DNA of 64,000 nt from assembly GCA_004335835.1 (NCBI GenBank), contig RWJK01001870.1, positions 1 through 64,000 of the forward strand, read 5' to 3'. Source of the DNA: Scenedesmus sp. ARA3. Its lineage: Eukaryota > Chlorophyta > Chlorophyceae > Sphaeropleales > Scenedesmaceae. The stretch's first letter is position 1. Every line of letters begins with the position of its first letter. Of the stretch, positions 23,801-35,021 are shown one piece after another. The position numbers and the translations under genes were made by a program. The notes beneath the pieces were generated by a model that was not told the DNA's origin, ran no database searches, and saw only the letters and a list, made by a program, of their open reading frames with translations.

Positions 23801-26003
23801 CCAAGCACAACTGGATAAGGGTGTCCACCAGGTGCTGCCGACTGCAGGAGCCAGATGAAATTGTAACAACGTCCATGTAACAATGTAACAGCTAAGTAAC
23901 GCACCCGCGATGAGGTCGTAGGCCTTGAGCCCCGCCCAGTAGAAGGGCACCTCCCACCACTTGTAGCACGGCATCAGGATGGGCAGCGTGGATGTCAAGT
24001 GGGGTGCGTTGTCCAGCAGGTCCCGGCGCTCCTGCAAGCCCAGCGTGCACGTGCATGAACACAGCAGGTTCAGTGAGTTGCAGCGTTGATGTCTGCTTGA
24101 GCCAGTGTGAGGTGAAGAGCCAGCAGGTCACAGCGCTCTTGCAAGCGCCGCCCATTCAAAACAGCAGCAGTGATGTGTTACCATCAGTGTAAAGCGTGAT
24201 GTGCTGCGCCTGCGAGTGACGGAGGCAGGGCAGCGTGGATGTCAAGTGAGGCGCGTTGTCCAGCACGTCACGCCGCTCCTGCAAGAGCAGCACGACACCA
24301 GCTGCTTCAAGATGGCTTTAATCAGCTGTCCGGAGCCTCAAATGTGGAACACCAGTGCTGCTCTGTGCTATCACGTCCAATGACATAGCACAAGCCACAT
24401 ACCAACGTCTGCGACGCTTGCTGCCACAAGCCGCACCTGCAGCGCTGTGTACACCAGCTTCAGCTGCAAATTGCCACACGAACCAGATATAAGGATCCGC
24501 AACTACTTGCCGCCGCAACCACTTGCCGCCTCAAGCCGCACCTGCAGTACCTCGTACACCAGCTTCAGCTGGCCTACCTTCCCGCACCCCAATCACAACA
24601 TTGCTGCGCTGTGGCAGATCAACCCCCGACACACAAACGACCAAGCAACATAACATTCAAGCCGCACCTGCAGTGCCTCATACACCAGCTTCAGCTGCTG
24701 AAACGCCACAGTAAAACAGATTCAAGGAGCCAGACACCAGACACGCTAGCTGCCACAAGCCCCACCTGCAGCGTCTCATACACCAGCTGCTTCAGAATTG
24801 TTGTGATTCGAAAACCCAAGTGGTGCTCGGTGCTTGTATTGTACCGCAAACCACGAGTCGCACCTGCAGCGCCTCGTAGACCAGCTTCAGCTGTCCATAG
24901 TCCAGGTTGAACACTGCCTTCTCTAGGTAGCGCACCCCACCATGCACCAGCTTGGTGGACTTGCTGCTGGTGCCGCTGCCAAAGTCCTCGCGCTCTATCA
25001 GCGCGGTGCGCAGGCCCCTGCAACAGCAGCAGCAGCAGCGGGGCACCAATGATCATTGAGATACACAGCAGGATGTTCATGTATGCTGCTGGTGCCGCTG
25101 CCAAGGTGCTCATGCTCAACAAGCGCGGTGCGCAGGCCCTGCAGCGCAGTATCGCAGCATCAACCACGGAACATGCTCTGCGAGCAGGTACGGACCAGCT
25201 GTCTTGACAACGATGCATACCAGAGGTTGCAGATGTGCTGCCGCTACTGCTGTTGGTGCTGCTATTTACATTAGCGTTGCGCCCAAGGCTACCCTGTGCT
25301 GCTTCTGCTGCTGGTGCTGTAGTTTCTGGCGCGCTTGCTCCGCAGCAATGTTTGGTTTGCAAGGATGTTTGGTTTGCAAGGCAACCAGCACTCTAGAGAT
25401 TCATAAAACGGGTTGCAGGCAAAGGCCAGGTATTGGCTAGGCGAAAAAGGGTGTGTGCAGGAAACATGTACGTGCCCTCCAGGGCAGTGGCACTATGCTT
25501 CTGCTGGGTGGTTCCCTTCAGTTGTCGGCCAGATGCAGGCAGTACAACGCATATGGTGCATGACCTGGTTGCTTCTGCTGCAACGTGGCAAGCAGGTTGC
25601 TTGCTGTCATATTAACAACACGTTCATGTTTGATAAGTTGAAGCCCCTGTGTGCTGATGCTGCTGGTGTTGCTGCTGCTGCTGCTGCTGCTGTCCCGCAG
25701 CCGAGGTTGTGCATGCTTGCTGCACGTGACATGACCAGCTGCTGCCAAGAGCGTGTGCACCCACCTGGTTGCTGCATCCACTGCAATACCTGTGCCCGTG
25801 GCTCCTCCACCAATGACCAACAGATCAAAGGGCTGGTTGGGCCTTGAAGTACTCAGAGCAGCAACTTGCTGCTGCCGGGAGGGAACAGCGGCAGCAAGCA
25901 TAAGGTGCTCGCCCTCCTGCTGCTGTGTCGAGTTGAGGAGGATGCCTCCGCCAGCTCCAAGTCCCAGCACGCCCAGCCATGGTGCTAGGCGAGCTGAAAT
26001 CAT
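17742..26003 (-). CDS. SDP6: FAD-dependent glycerol-3-phosphate dehydrogenase, mitochondrial (SDP6-like)
   Basis: Oxidises glycerol-3-phosphate to dihydroxyacetone phosphate and feeds electrons to ubiquinone at the inner mitochondrial membrane. Thirteen exons with closed phases: 26003-25765, 25017-24864, 24031-23905, 23476-23370, 22572-22456, 22073-21980, 21784-21648, 21219-21070, 20657-20513, 19917-19769, 19421-19234, 18613-18520, 17888-17742, giving 615 aa, close to plant SDP6. Visible motifs: FAD-binding GGGATGTG (residues 65-72), [79 protein letters not shown] and a C-terminal [14 protein letters not shown]. The N terminus has a hydrophobic stretch suited to mitochondrial import. No EF-hand is present, as in plants and unlike animals. 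About 21 partial exon-edge copies sit in its introns. It is divergent from the SufA gene, with 276 bp between start codons. Confidence 0.95.
18004..18175 (-). repeat. Copies of the exon 13 acceptor (dehydrogenase)
   Basis: The exon 13 start CAG|GTGGCTGAGCTCATGGCAG (17888) is repeated upstream in the intron at about 18004-18043 and, with small changes (GTGGCTGAGCTGCTGGCAG), at about 18136-18175. Each keeps the CAG acceptor. Confidence 0.85.
18981..19065 (-). repeat. Copy of the exon 11 donor (dehydrogenase)
   Basis: A copy of about 85 bp of the exon 11 end, coding [13 protein letters not shown], followed by GTGGGT. It lies in the intron below the true exon end at 19234. A shorter trace is at about 19107-19125. 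Confidence 0.8.
19975..20275 (-). repeat. Three extra copies of the exon 10 acceptor (dehydrogenase)
   Basis: The exon 10 start CAG|GCGGCAAGTGGACCACC (19917) recurs at about 19977-20037, 20097-20156 and 20212-20272, all direct. The copies read on as [36 protein letters not shown] and [19 protein letters not shown]. The CTGCAG or CCTGCAG acceptor context is copied as well. Spacing is close to 118 bp. Confidence 0.92.
20745..21010 (-). repeat. Copies of the exon 9 acceptor and exon 8 donor (dehydrogenase)
   Basis: About 20745-20815 repeats the exon 9 start (CTGCAG|GTGCGCCACGCTGATG, reading on through TGGAGTGGCATCCGGCCCC). About 20982-21006 repeats the exon 8 end, coding SDFLQ(V)K, followed by GT. 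Both lie in the intron between exons 8 and 9, each beside the edge it copies. Confidence 0.88.
21487..21545 (-). repeat. Copy of the exon 7 donor (dehydrogenase)
   Basis: This repeats the exon 7 end, coding PEWYGSA and MIVPK(I)K, followed by GTGTGG. The true exon end is at 21648. A few internal bases are missing, which would break the frame if the copy were used. Confidence 0.82.
22347..22780 (-). repeat. Copies of exon 5 edges (dehydrogenase)
   Basis: Donor side: about 22347-22383 repeats the exon 5 end, coding [10 protein letters not shown], followed by GTGCAC. Acceptor side: about 22655-22695 and 22741-22780 repeat the exon 5 start (CTGTACTATGACGGCCAG and CTGCACTATGACAGCCAC). Exon 5 itself is 22572-22456, so the copies flank it on the expected sides. 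Confidence 0.85.
23217..23608 (-). repeat. Copies of exon 4 edges (dehydrogenase)
   Basis: Exon 4 is 23476-23370. About 23570-23608 repeats its start (GCACGCACAACCTGGCATGG). About 23217-23255 repeats its end (AGCAGCCTCAAAGGCACG|GTGCATG). Each copy lies in the intron next to the edge it resembles. Confidence 0.82.
24119..24285 (-). repeat. Copies of the exon 3 acceptor (dehydrogenase)
   Basis: The exon 3 start CTTGCAG|GAGCGCCGGGACC (24031) recurs at about 24230-24285 (CTTGCAG|GAGCGGCGTGACG, reading on through [12 protein letters not shown]) and, more weakly, at about 24119-24150 (CTTGCAA|GAGCGCTGTGACC). Confidence 0.85.
24435..24800 (-). repeat. Four copies of the exon 2 donor (dehydrogenase)
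   Basis: The exon 2 end (AAGCTGGTCTACGAGGCG CTGCAG|GTGCGA, true end at 24864) recurs at about 24764-24796, 24666-24701, 24539-24575 and 24435-24470. Each reads like KLVYE(A/V)LQ|GTGCGG, with a donor directly after CTGCAG. Spacing is about 95-130 bp. Confidence 0.92.
25075..25145 (-). repeat. Copy of the exon 2 acceptor (dehydrogenase)
   Basis: CTGCAG|GGCCTGCGCACCGCGCT repeats the exon 2 start at 25017 and runs on through GGCAGCGGCACCAGCAGC. The copy is 5' of the true acceptor in the sense direction. Confidence 0.85.
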
Positions 26004-26279
26004 CTCAACGAAACCGAACGAGCAACGACAGCCCTAACCTACTGAACAGCTCAGCAGCAGTTCTTTAAACAGGAAAGTAGCGACATTTTGAGTGGTTGGT
26101 GACCATTTCAACAAGCGTGTTTGCGCTGGGGCTCAGCATGAAGTGCCAGAGTTTTTGCTGAGGTGGTGGAACAACGGTGTCAACACGATGCGAGTCCCTC
26201 CTCAGAGAGGTAAGATCATTTGTTTTTGGAACTGAGATTAGTAGCTCCGTTTCGAGTTGCTGCAAGACAGCTGACCACC
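26004..26279. promoter_or_regulatory. Divergent promoter region, dehydrogenase / SufA
   Basis: 276 bp separates the start codons of the minus-strand dehydrogenase gene and the plus-strand SufA gene, so both promoters must lie in or overlap this interval unless transcripts start further away. I see no clear TATA box. Confidence 0.5.
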
Positions 26280-28250
26280 ATGATTGCTCGTTGCCTCAGC
26301 GCTCGCACTCAGCTCCGTCCAGCGGCAGCCAGGAGTGTTAGGAGTAACGTAGTACAGGCAGCTAGGCCGGTGGCAGCGCAGCAGCAGCGGCGACTGGTGA
26401 CAGTTCGCTCAGGTGAGGTGCACCTGCTTCTGGAGCCTGCTGTGGCATGGGACTAGCAGCACAGCGTGCTTGAAGATCACATGTCTTGTGAGCAAGCCTT
26501 TATGATACATTGTAGGTCATGCTGCAGCACCCATGGGGCTGACATCGCCCAGAGCAGCAATCCTCCTACAGCAGCTGCATGCTGCAGTCCTGCAAGTGCT
26601 TTGCGTGCGCCACTGTGTGCCTCCGGTTGCCCTGTACTCATCACTCTTATTCTATACCATGTGCTGCATCCATTCTGACACGATCTATGTGCTTGGTGCT
26701 GGTGTCATGCTACAGATACGGGCAGCGCAGTGGCAACAGCAGCAGAGGTCGCACCGCAGCACGCCATCACGCTCACAGACAACGCGCTGTCTCACCTGCG
26801 CAAGCTGCAAAAGGAGGCTGGCAGCGAGAGCCTGCTGCTGCGTGTGGGCGTGAAGCAGGGCGGCTGCAGCGGCATGTCATACGTCATGGACTTTGAGACA
26901 GACGCAAACATCAAGGTGCGGCAGGGACTGGTCGCCTGAACACGGCCAGTACTAACAGTTTAGGCTGGGGTGTAGCAGGGATTCTTGTTAGAAGGCGCTG
27001 TTGAAGCTGCGGTGGGACATCAGCAGTCATGTGTGGCTGCAGCAACAGCAGCAGGCATGGCACAAGATACACCTTGGTTGTGGTGTGTCATCACATTCAG
27101 CAGCACAGTTTTGGTAGCTGCCAAGAGCTGGCGCAGCTATGTGTGGCCATCACACACAGCGCGCTTTGCTGCAGCTGTCAAGTTTGCTGCTGTCAAGTTA
27201 TCTAGCGGAGTTTTGGGTGCACCAGCAGCAGACGGCTGTGGCGTTGCTAGCTCTGTGCTGATCATCAGCAAGCGGCACCGATGTGCACATGTAAGGCACA
27301 GCCGTGCTCCTCCTGCATGACATTTCTCGTGTTGCTGCTGTGCCAAGCTTTGAACAGCCACTGCTGTTTGATGTGTGCCTGCATCTCTACAACACCATTA
27401 CCAGGAAGATGACTACATTCCAGAGTACGAGGGCGGCTTTCGGCTGGCCTGCTGTACCTCTTGCTGCTGTATCCATTTGCTGCGTCACTGCACCGCGTCA
27501 CTGCTCATCCCAACTTTAATGTGCCTCGCACTGTGTCCAACAGGAGGACGACTACATCGTGGAGTACGGGGGCGGTTTCAGGCTGGCCTGCGACCACTCG
27601 CAATGCTTGCTGAACCACTGTATGTGTGCCGCCGCCGCTGCAAAACTGAACAGGAGGACGACACCTTGCAAACAGGCGTTCTGTTGTCACGCGTCGCCTC
27701 GTTCGCTGCTGCTGTGGCAAGCAGCTACTATGGCCAGCTGCTTGTCATCTGACGTACATACTCTTTCATTTAACCTTATGCGCCGCAGGAGGACGACTAT
27801 ATTGTGGAGTATGAGGGCGGCTTCCGGCTGGCGTGCGACCCCAAGAGCCTGCTGTACCTCTTCGGCATGAGCCTGGACTACAGCGACGCACTCATCGGCG
27901 GCGGCTTCAACTTCAGGTATGCTTTGGCAGTGACCAGTCAACGTTTAGGGCTTGCTAGCTGTTGCGTTGGGCCTGCCAGCGTGCTGCGCACCACTGTCAA
28001 CTTGCGACAGGGTCATGCAGGTGTTGCAAGCAGCATCAGAAGGCGTGCGCCTAAAGCGCAGGGCAGCTTTTGCAGCAGTGCATCGCATGTAACCTCACCT
28101 ACTCCAGCACACTCCTCGACTCTGAAGATAACAGTCTGAAATGGGCAACCCTGGACTGATGTTGGTTTGCTGCCTGCCATTTCCTTGTTGCGCTGCAGCA
28201 ACCCCAATGCTGAGAGCAGCTGTGGCTGCGGCAAGTCTTTCTCTGTCTAG
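26280..28250 (+). CDS. SUFA: SufA/IscA-type iron-sulfur cluster A-type carrier, organellar
   Basis: An A-type scaffold or carrier that receives and passes on Fe-S clusters. Four exons with closed phases: 26280-26412, 26731-26915, 27789-27916, 28199-28250, giving 165 aa. About 45 N-terminal residues rich in Arg, Ala and Ser form a transit peptide, followed by the A-type core: [31 protein letters not shown] with Cys90, [31 protein letters not shown] and the C-terminal CGCG (Cys157 and Cys159). All three cluster-binding cysteines are present. The SDALIGGGF(N)FSNPNA ending is closest to plant plastid CpIscA in my memory; mitochondrial targeting cannot be excluded. The last exon is only 52 nt. Intron 2 holds three partial copies of the exon 3 start. 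Confidence 0.95.
27397..27670 (+). repeat. Three copies of the exon 3 acceptor (SufA)
   Basis: The exon 3 start GCAG|GAGGACGACTATATTG (27789) recurs upstream at about 27397-27460 (CCAG|GAAGATGACTACATTC, coding [14 protein letters not shown]), 27541-27600 (ACAG|GAGGACGACTACATCG, coding [16 protein letters not shown]) and 27651-27675 (ACAG|GAGGACGACACC). All are direct copies that keep the AG. The first two diverge after about 60 nt. Confidence 0.93.
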
Positions 28251-31200
28251 CCGCGCCAATGGCGCTGCGCCAAATGGCATGCAGCAGCAGACTCGAACAG
28301 CGGGGATGCTGGAGCAGCTGGTAGACAGTTATCCTGCCCAGGACCTTACAAGTTTGGGCGTTGCAAGGGCCCGTCGGCTCGGTCACTTTGTGTTGCAAGG
28401 GTGCATGCTCTTTGTGTATACTATGTTGGTGCAGCAGCGTTGGCGCATGTCAGGCTGCTGCGTACGTGTTTGTGTTGGGAGCGTATGGTTGGCTGGTATC
28501 AGGTAGACGGTACGGATGCAGGACAGCGCGGTTGAAGAGTGGAGCGCTGTTTGCTGCTTGTGTTCAAAACACGCCAGGCACTGTGGTACTGTGGCGTCTA
28601 CGTGGCGTCGGGTGGCGTCAACGTTTTGTTGGTGGTGAAGTGGCTGCTGTTTCACGCTGACAATACCAATGGGTGTTGTTTCTGGTGGTGCCGCGCATGT
28701 ACTTCAGACTGCGCGCTCAGCGCGTATGGCTTCTGGAGAATGGCAGGCAGATTGATCTTTGACTGCATGGTGGTTGTGAGTGCTGTAGGTCATGCAGTGC
28801 ACTATCAACGTGCATCGCATATGCCAGCGCTGGTTGCGCTTGCCACTGCATTAGCTCATGTAAATGCTGCGGGATTTGAAGTCACACTGCGAGGGCCCGT
28901 CCTTTGAGAGGCATGCATTTGATGCATGGAGCGTTGTCAGCACGCTGTGGACCAAAGGTGTTGATTGCCAGTTACTACTAGTAGGCTACGCAGTCAGCTG
29001 CAGTAGTGCGGCAGCTCCTGACCAAGCCGCTTGGCAAGACATGCAGCCATCATCTTAACTCCAGAAATGCACAGTAAGCACCGGCAGCACATGTGCTGTA
29101 CATAAAGCACGGCACAACAGCACCAAGACGTAATTTGCCTCAGGCCTCCGGCGAACACCAAGCTAGCTTAGTGTGTACACACCAGTAAGCAGTCCCTTTG
29201 TCAACGTGCGCGGTACTGGCAAGCTGCGTCGATTGGTTCGCACCTACCACAGATCGAACGTGCTGAGGATACTTCCATGCTTTCATGCTATATTCAAACT
29301 CTCTGTGAACAGCCTGTGGGGTACAGTGTACCCCAAGTAGGAAATGCAGTACACATGCCTTTCATCACTGGGAGTTCATGGCATCAAGCTAAAAACTAGC
29401 GACCGTATGACAGTCAACTCACCAAGACGGCTTTGCCAGGCATTATGACTCAAACAGGCAAAGAGGCAAAGAAGCAACGTTGTGCTCACTGTGATGATGA
29501 GTGTCATAACAGCCTCCTGCCATACCGCGTCACACACTGTTGCCAGCCACAGTAAGACGACATCATGCATTGCTGCCCAATGTAAACCACAACCAAAGCA
29601 CCCATTGTGGCTGCAACATGCAGCGCTTAACCCCGAAATGTCAATGCTGCGCAAGCTCAAAACATCAGTGCTGCTAAAGCTAAAACATCACCTTAGGACA
29701 GTGCTGCTGCCAGCAGTGCGCTGGCCTGCACAGGCATGGGTTGTGCATGGCAAGCGCAGCTGGATTCGGCAGTTGACGGTCCAAAGCCGCTGCAGCTGCT
29801 GCTGCAGCTGCTGGCCCACACCCATCAAGTGCAGTTTTCAAGCAAACCGTCAGGCACAGACTGTCCGAAAATGCACGATATCAACCATTCCTCAAGCACA
29901 ACAAACATAAGCAATATCCTGCATCCAATACAGACAAAGCCCCTGCGCAGCAGCACTGCCAGTAGGTGCACTGGCAAGCTCAAGGCAACACTCACACAAT
30001 GGCAAGAGTGGAAAATAGTGTGCAACAAAAACACATCCGCAGAAGCAACAGACTTTGCTGCGCACAGCCAAGCACAGTCAGTGGTGCCTAAGGGCTCCCA
30101 GTCCTGGCGGCTGCAACATGCCTGGCAGCAACTTGCTGTTGAAAACAAAACAGCACATGCAGCACACAGCACGCAGCAGGAGCGCAATCATGCCGTGCCA
30201 GCAGTGCCGCAAACTGACCCGAGCCATTGCCCAAGGTCAAGCTCAGGGACAACATCCCGGTAGTGGTCTCCAGCAAATCATCATGCAAACGGAAGGTGCA
30301 TGTATCGTAGCGCACAAAGGCTGATCTGCCATGGCATGCACACAGATACTACATCCAATGACTAGTACTCACCCTAAGTTGGCATGCCGTGCTGCGATAC
30401 AGCAAACAGACACGCAAGCTGAAACACACAGATGGCCACACAGATCGACAGATACAGTCTTTGGCCCAAGGGCAGGCCCACACCATTGCTCACAGCCTAT
30501 ATGCTTTGTCAACCTTGGTCAACCCCTGCAGTGCACGTTGGCAGCCAGCAAGGCCTACTGGCGTCAACCACGCTTGGTTGAAGCACTGCCACGCACACAT
30601 GGCTTCATGGTACGTGCCCCGTTGGGCTTGCACCCTGCACGGTGCTCGTCCAACAAGGCAATGCAGCAAGCCTAAAAAAATGCTCCCGAATCATGCACAA
30701 GGCAGCTGCATAGCTGCACAAGGGTGAGGCAACATAACACCCATCCGCACGATAGCCACCCAAAGTTTGGAAACTCGCCTTTACGCGCTGATCTACACCC
30801 AGCACATACAATCATCATGCATGCGCACAAATACCGCCAACCATCGGCTGTATCAACATATGACTTCCTACATGTAATGCAGCAGGTCACAGCAGTCACC
30901 AACATCAATCCCCTGCGATCCGGCCCTGTACTTCAACCTGCACCTTTTGAGTTGATCTAGCCATACAATTTCACCTAACCCTTCACACAACATAGCAATC
31001 CTCCCAACACTGTCTCAAAATGGGATGCTCATTTAAGCGTCTGCTGCACCCACCAAAGTTTGCAATGCCTCTGATACATGGCGCACTGAAGGCAGGAAGA
31101 TGTAACGTCACGTGACGTAACATAAACACACGACACTGAGGCTGTATTTTGCAGCGCCACACACTGCAGCCACCCTGCACAACAAACAGTGTGATGGTGG

Positions 31201-31570
31201 CCATGCTGGTGCCAAGCTGCAGCAGCAGCAGCAGCAGCAGCAGCAGATGCAGCAGCAGCAAGAAGACTTGTACCGCCCAGGGCATGTGCCATGTGCAGAC
31301 ACGTGCGCAGATGCACGAAACCAAGTGACTCAACATACTGCGGCCTGACACGGCGCAGCATGCAAGCACGCATGCATTGAGTTGCAACACACTCCACATT
31401 CCCAGCACGTCAGCCGCACACCACTGCAACGCCTGTAACACACTGCAGCAGCACGCGCTGCACAACAAAAGCTTGCTTACGCGCAAGGCACACACAAACA
31501 CCGAGCCAACATATGGTTACCACTGTGCGGTGTGATGGACATGCCCCGTGTTCCTCAGTGCCTAACACTC
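28251..31570. other. Long spacer without a recognised gene
   Basis: About 3.3 kb between two convergent genes (SufA +, kinase -). It probably includes both 3' untranslated regions; a TGTAA near 28859 is a possible but distant poly(A) signal for SufA. I found no coding frame that resembles a known family and no clear transposon. It contains a (CAG) run near 31219-31257. Confidence 0.45.
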
Positions 31571-31574
31571 ACGG

Positions 31575-31791
31575 CACCTCACAGGTCCAAGAGATGCAGC
31601 GCTCATGTGCCTCACGTGTCATGTGCCTCACGTGTCATGTGCCTCACGTGTGAGATGCCGCGTGACAGACATCCATCACAGGTCTAAGATGAAGCGCTCC
31701 TGTAACAAACATGCATTGATCCCTTCAGCGCCTCATGACCAGAGCGCCCCACAGGTCTGATATGACAGGTGCCGCACACAGACATCCATCA
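31575..31791 (-). repeat. Copies of the kinase C-terminal coding end and a 16-bp tandem repeat
   Basis: The kinase stop region (GAGCGCTTCATCTCAGACC TG TGA, about 31789-31815) is copied beyond the stop at about 31670-31704 (GAGCGCTTCATCTTAGACC) and about 31577-31605 (GAGCGCTGCATCTCTTGGACC), with a shorter trace near 31748. Between the copies, CATGTGCCTCACGTGT is repeated about three times in tandem (about 31607-31652). Confidence 0.8.
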
Positions 31792-33005
31792 CAGGTCTGA
31801 GATGAAGCGCTCCCGTGCCTCGCGGCTGTCCTGCATCACGCTGGTGAGCTGCTCAGCCAGCTGCGCCTCAACAGCAGCAAAGGACGGCCGCGAGAAGGGG
31901 TCGGCAGCCCAGCAGGCGGCCATCAGCTCTGCAGCAGCAGCAGCAGTGGCGAGACAATGACAGCAGCGGATGCACACGGCTGAGCATATGGCGGTGGCAG
32001 CAAGCAGCCCCTGAGAGGTACCAGCCATCCAGCAGTCGAGCAGCTGGCACACGGCTGAAGCTACAAATTATGAAGAGCCAAGTGCAGCTGCTACTGAGCA
32101 TGTGACTAGAAAGAGGATACCACGCATGATGCTGGTCTGGCTGCAGCGCTGCTGTGCACCTCACCTGCATAATCCTGGGGCATCTCTGGCGGCACTGGGG
32201 GCCGCTTCTGCCACAGCGCCACCTGCTCAAACACCTCGCCTGGCGCAGCAGCAGACGCAGTGGCAGTAGCAGCAGCAGCAGCGAGACAGCACACAAAAAA
32301 CGGTGAGCACCGGCTCTGTTTGATTAGAGTGTCCATCTGATCCAGCAAACAAATGAGAGGGTTCGGCTGCTGCACACTGCTCAATGTAGTGCAGCGCAAA
32401 GAAGACAGTCCTGGATGTGGAGACCTCCCACATGAGGCAGGCGCCACAACAAAACAACACAAAATTATGCTGCTTGATTGATTGAATGAACGAATGACAT
32501 TGTTCACCCACCGTAGTGCAGCCCGCTGAAGGCGATCTTGGGTGTGAAGACCTCCCACATGAGGTTGATGCCACAACACAGCAGAACAACAGAAACAGAA
32601 TGCTGCTCGACTCATCAGACCGATCACAATCCTTTGCCCACCGCAGTGCAGCCCTGAAAAGGCAATCTTGGATGTGAAGACCTGCCACATGAGGTTGATG
32701 CCGCAACAAAACAACAAATCAGATTGCTGCTCGACTCATCAGACCGATAACAATCCTTCGCCCACCATAGTGCAGCCCGCTGAAGGCGATCTTGGATGTG
32801 AAGACGTCCCACATGAGGATGATGATCACATCAACTTGAAGAGCAGCTTTTCTTTATGGTCCAATTGATATACAATTCAAAACCCACCGTAGTGCAGCCC
32901 GCTGAAGGCGATCTTGGATGTGAAGACCTCCCACATGAGGATGCCAAACGCGTACACGTCACCGGCAGGGCTCAGCCGCCCCAGCCGCAGCAGCTCCGGC
33001 GGACT

Positions 33006-33037
<32 letters not shown>

Positions 33038-34986
33038 CAATGCACAAATTCAACTTGCAGTACTTCCTAGCAGTGGCCTGCCGCCACAGCATCAGCGTGC
33101 CACCACACAGCACCGCGGTGATGCTGATCGGGTGTTGAACAGTTGCCCAGCACAAGCAAATGTTTGTACAGTAGTCCGTTCACGCACAGGACAGTGATGA
33201 TTGGCTGCAGCCGACAGCCAGCGCAGTGAGCAGCTGCATGGCTGCCAGCAGTACTGCCAACCGACGCAGTGCACCATAACCACAACCACAGGATGCACAG
33301 ATGTGTGCTTCATCCAAAGTTGTGCCCTGCAGGGCGGTTACAAAACAATCTGAACACCGCCAGGCCCCGCTCGCTCACGTGTGATTCATGGTGCCCATGG
33401 TGCGCGTGGACTTGTGTGACTGCCCCACCTGCAGCGCCCTGCAGCAGCAGCAGCAGCAGCAGCAGCTAAGATGAGAAGGTGCAAAGCATTGCTACTGTGA
33501 GCGAGAAGCACACCTACCAAACGTGCGATACGCCACCCCTAGCAATGCAGCCCTGGGTGTGCTACCACGCAGAAAGCACAAGTACAGCAGCTGCGCCACA
33601 CTCAACATCCAACGCGTGGGGCACCGTCAAATCAGCACAGTAAACGTTGCTTGCATCAATGGGATGCATTTGCTGGTTGCTGGATGCTGCTGGCAGGCTG
33701 CGCTCACCTGCTGAGCCCAAAGTCAGACACCTGGCAGCAGCAGCAGCAGCAGCAACCCAGCAGCGAGAGTGTCAATGATTGCCACGACTAGCAATGGTCA
33801 GCAGCAGCTGTCAAGCAAGCTACCCAGCAGCTAGGTGACAGGCGGGAACCTGCAAACAACAAGCAGGATCTGCATCTGAGCTGTCACATCTCAGCATTCA
33901 CAACGGATGCAGTAGCACGCCGAATCAAACCTCAGACCAGCATGTATGCAGAGCAGCGCTAGAGTTGGAGCACTTGCACTTGTAGGCTTGAAGTTGGAGC
34001 ACTTGCAGTTGTAGGCTCACCTTTGCAACACGCCCGTAGGGTGCTCCCTGCTCGTGCTTGATGAGCACGTTGCCTGCAGCAGGATAGCAGCAGCAGCAGC
34101 AGCAGCCACCGTTGGTGCAGCACTCCCGTGCTGAGGCTGTGCTAAGGCTGATGATCGTCGCACCAAGGCCAGCTGCGCTTGTCAGGCAACTGACACGTTC
34201 TGCGTGGCATTTTCAAGCGGACGTTTTCAAAACCACCACCACTAGCATCATCATAGTATTCTCCGCCAAGGTCGCACCAAACAACAGCAACAACTGCATG
34301 AATGAATGAGCTACGCGTGGTGTGTTGAAACTCGCCACCCACGTGTGTGTGTGTGTGTGTGACGATGAGGACACCCCATGCGCCTTCACGCTTGCTACTA
34401 AGCAACAACTGCCGCACCTGGCTTGAGGTCTCCGTGGATGACGCTCCTGCTGTGCAGGTAGTTCATGCCAGACGCAATGTCGCGCAGCAGCGTCAGCGCC
34501 AGCGCCTGCAGCCAGCAACAGCAGCTGAATCAACACAGGCACTTCCATTCTCAAAGCTGCCTTCCACTTGGTACACAGAGGCAATGCCCTTGCCAAAAAC
34601 TTCCCAGGAGTTTCACAACCCTATATTTCACTTAATTTCTGCCGCGCGCCAAAGCCAAGCAGGCAGGCATGGGCAGCCAGCACTGTGTGCAGCATCAACA
34701 GCGGCGCTGCAACTTGTCCCAGCTGCCTGATGAGCACTGGAAAGCATAACTGCAGCACGCTTTCAGAAACAGGTGCGATGCATTGCGCTGGCGAGCCATG
34801 CTTGACCATTAACCCAGTGTCAGCAGGAATGGCTACTGTCATACATGGCAGCAGCAGCAGCAGCGCGCACCATCTTGCGGCCCCCTCCCGGCCTGCTGCT
34901 CTCCAGCCTGCCATCAGTGAGCAGGTCCAGCAGTGTGCCGCCATCACAGAACTCCAGGATCAGCCTGCAGCAGCAGCAGCAGTAGC

Positions 34987-35021
<35 letters not shown>

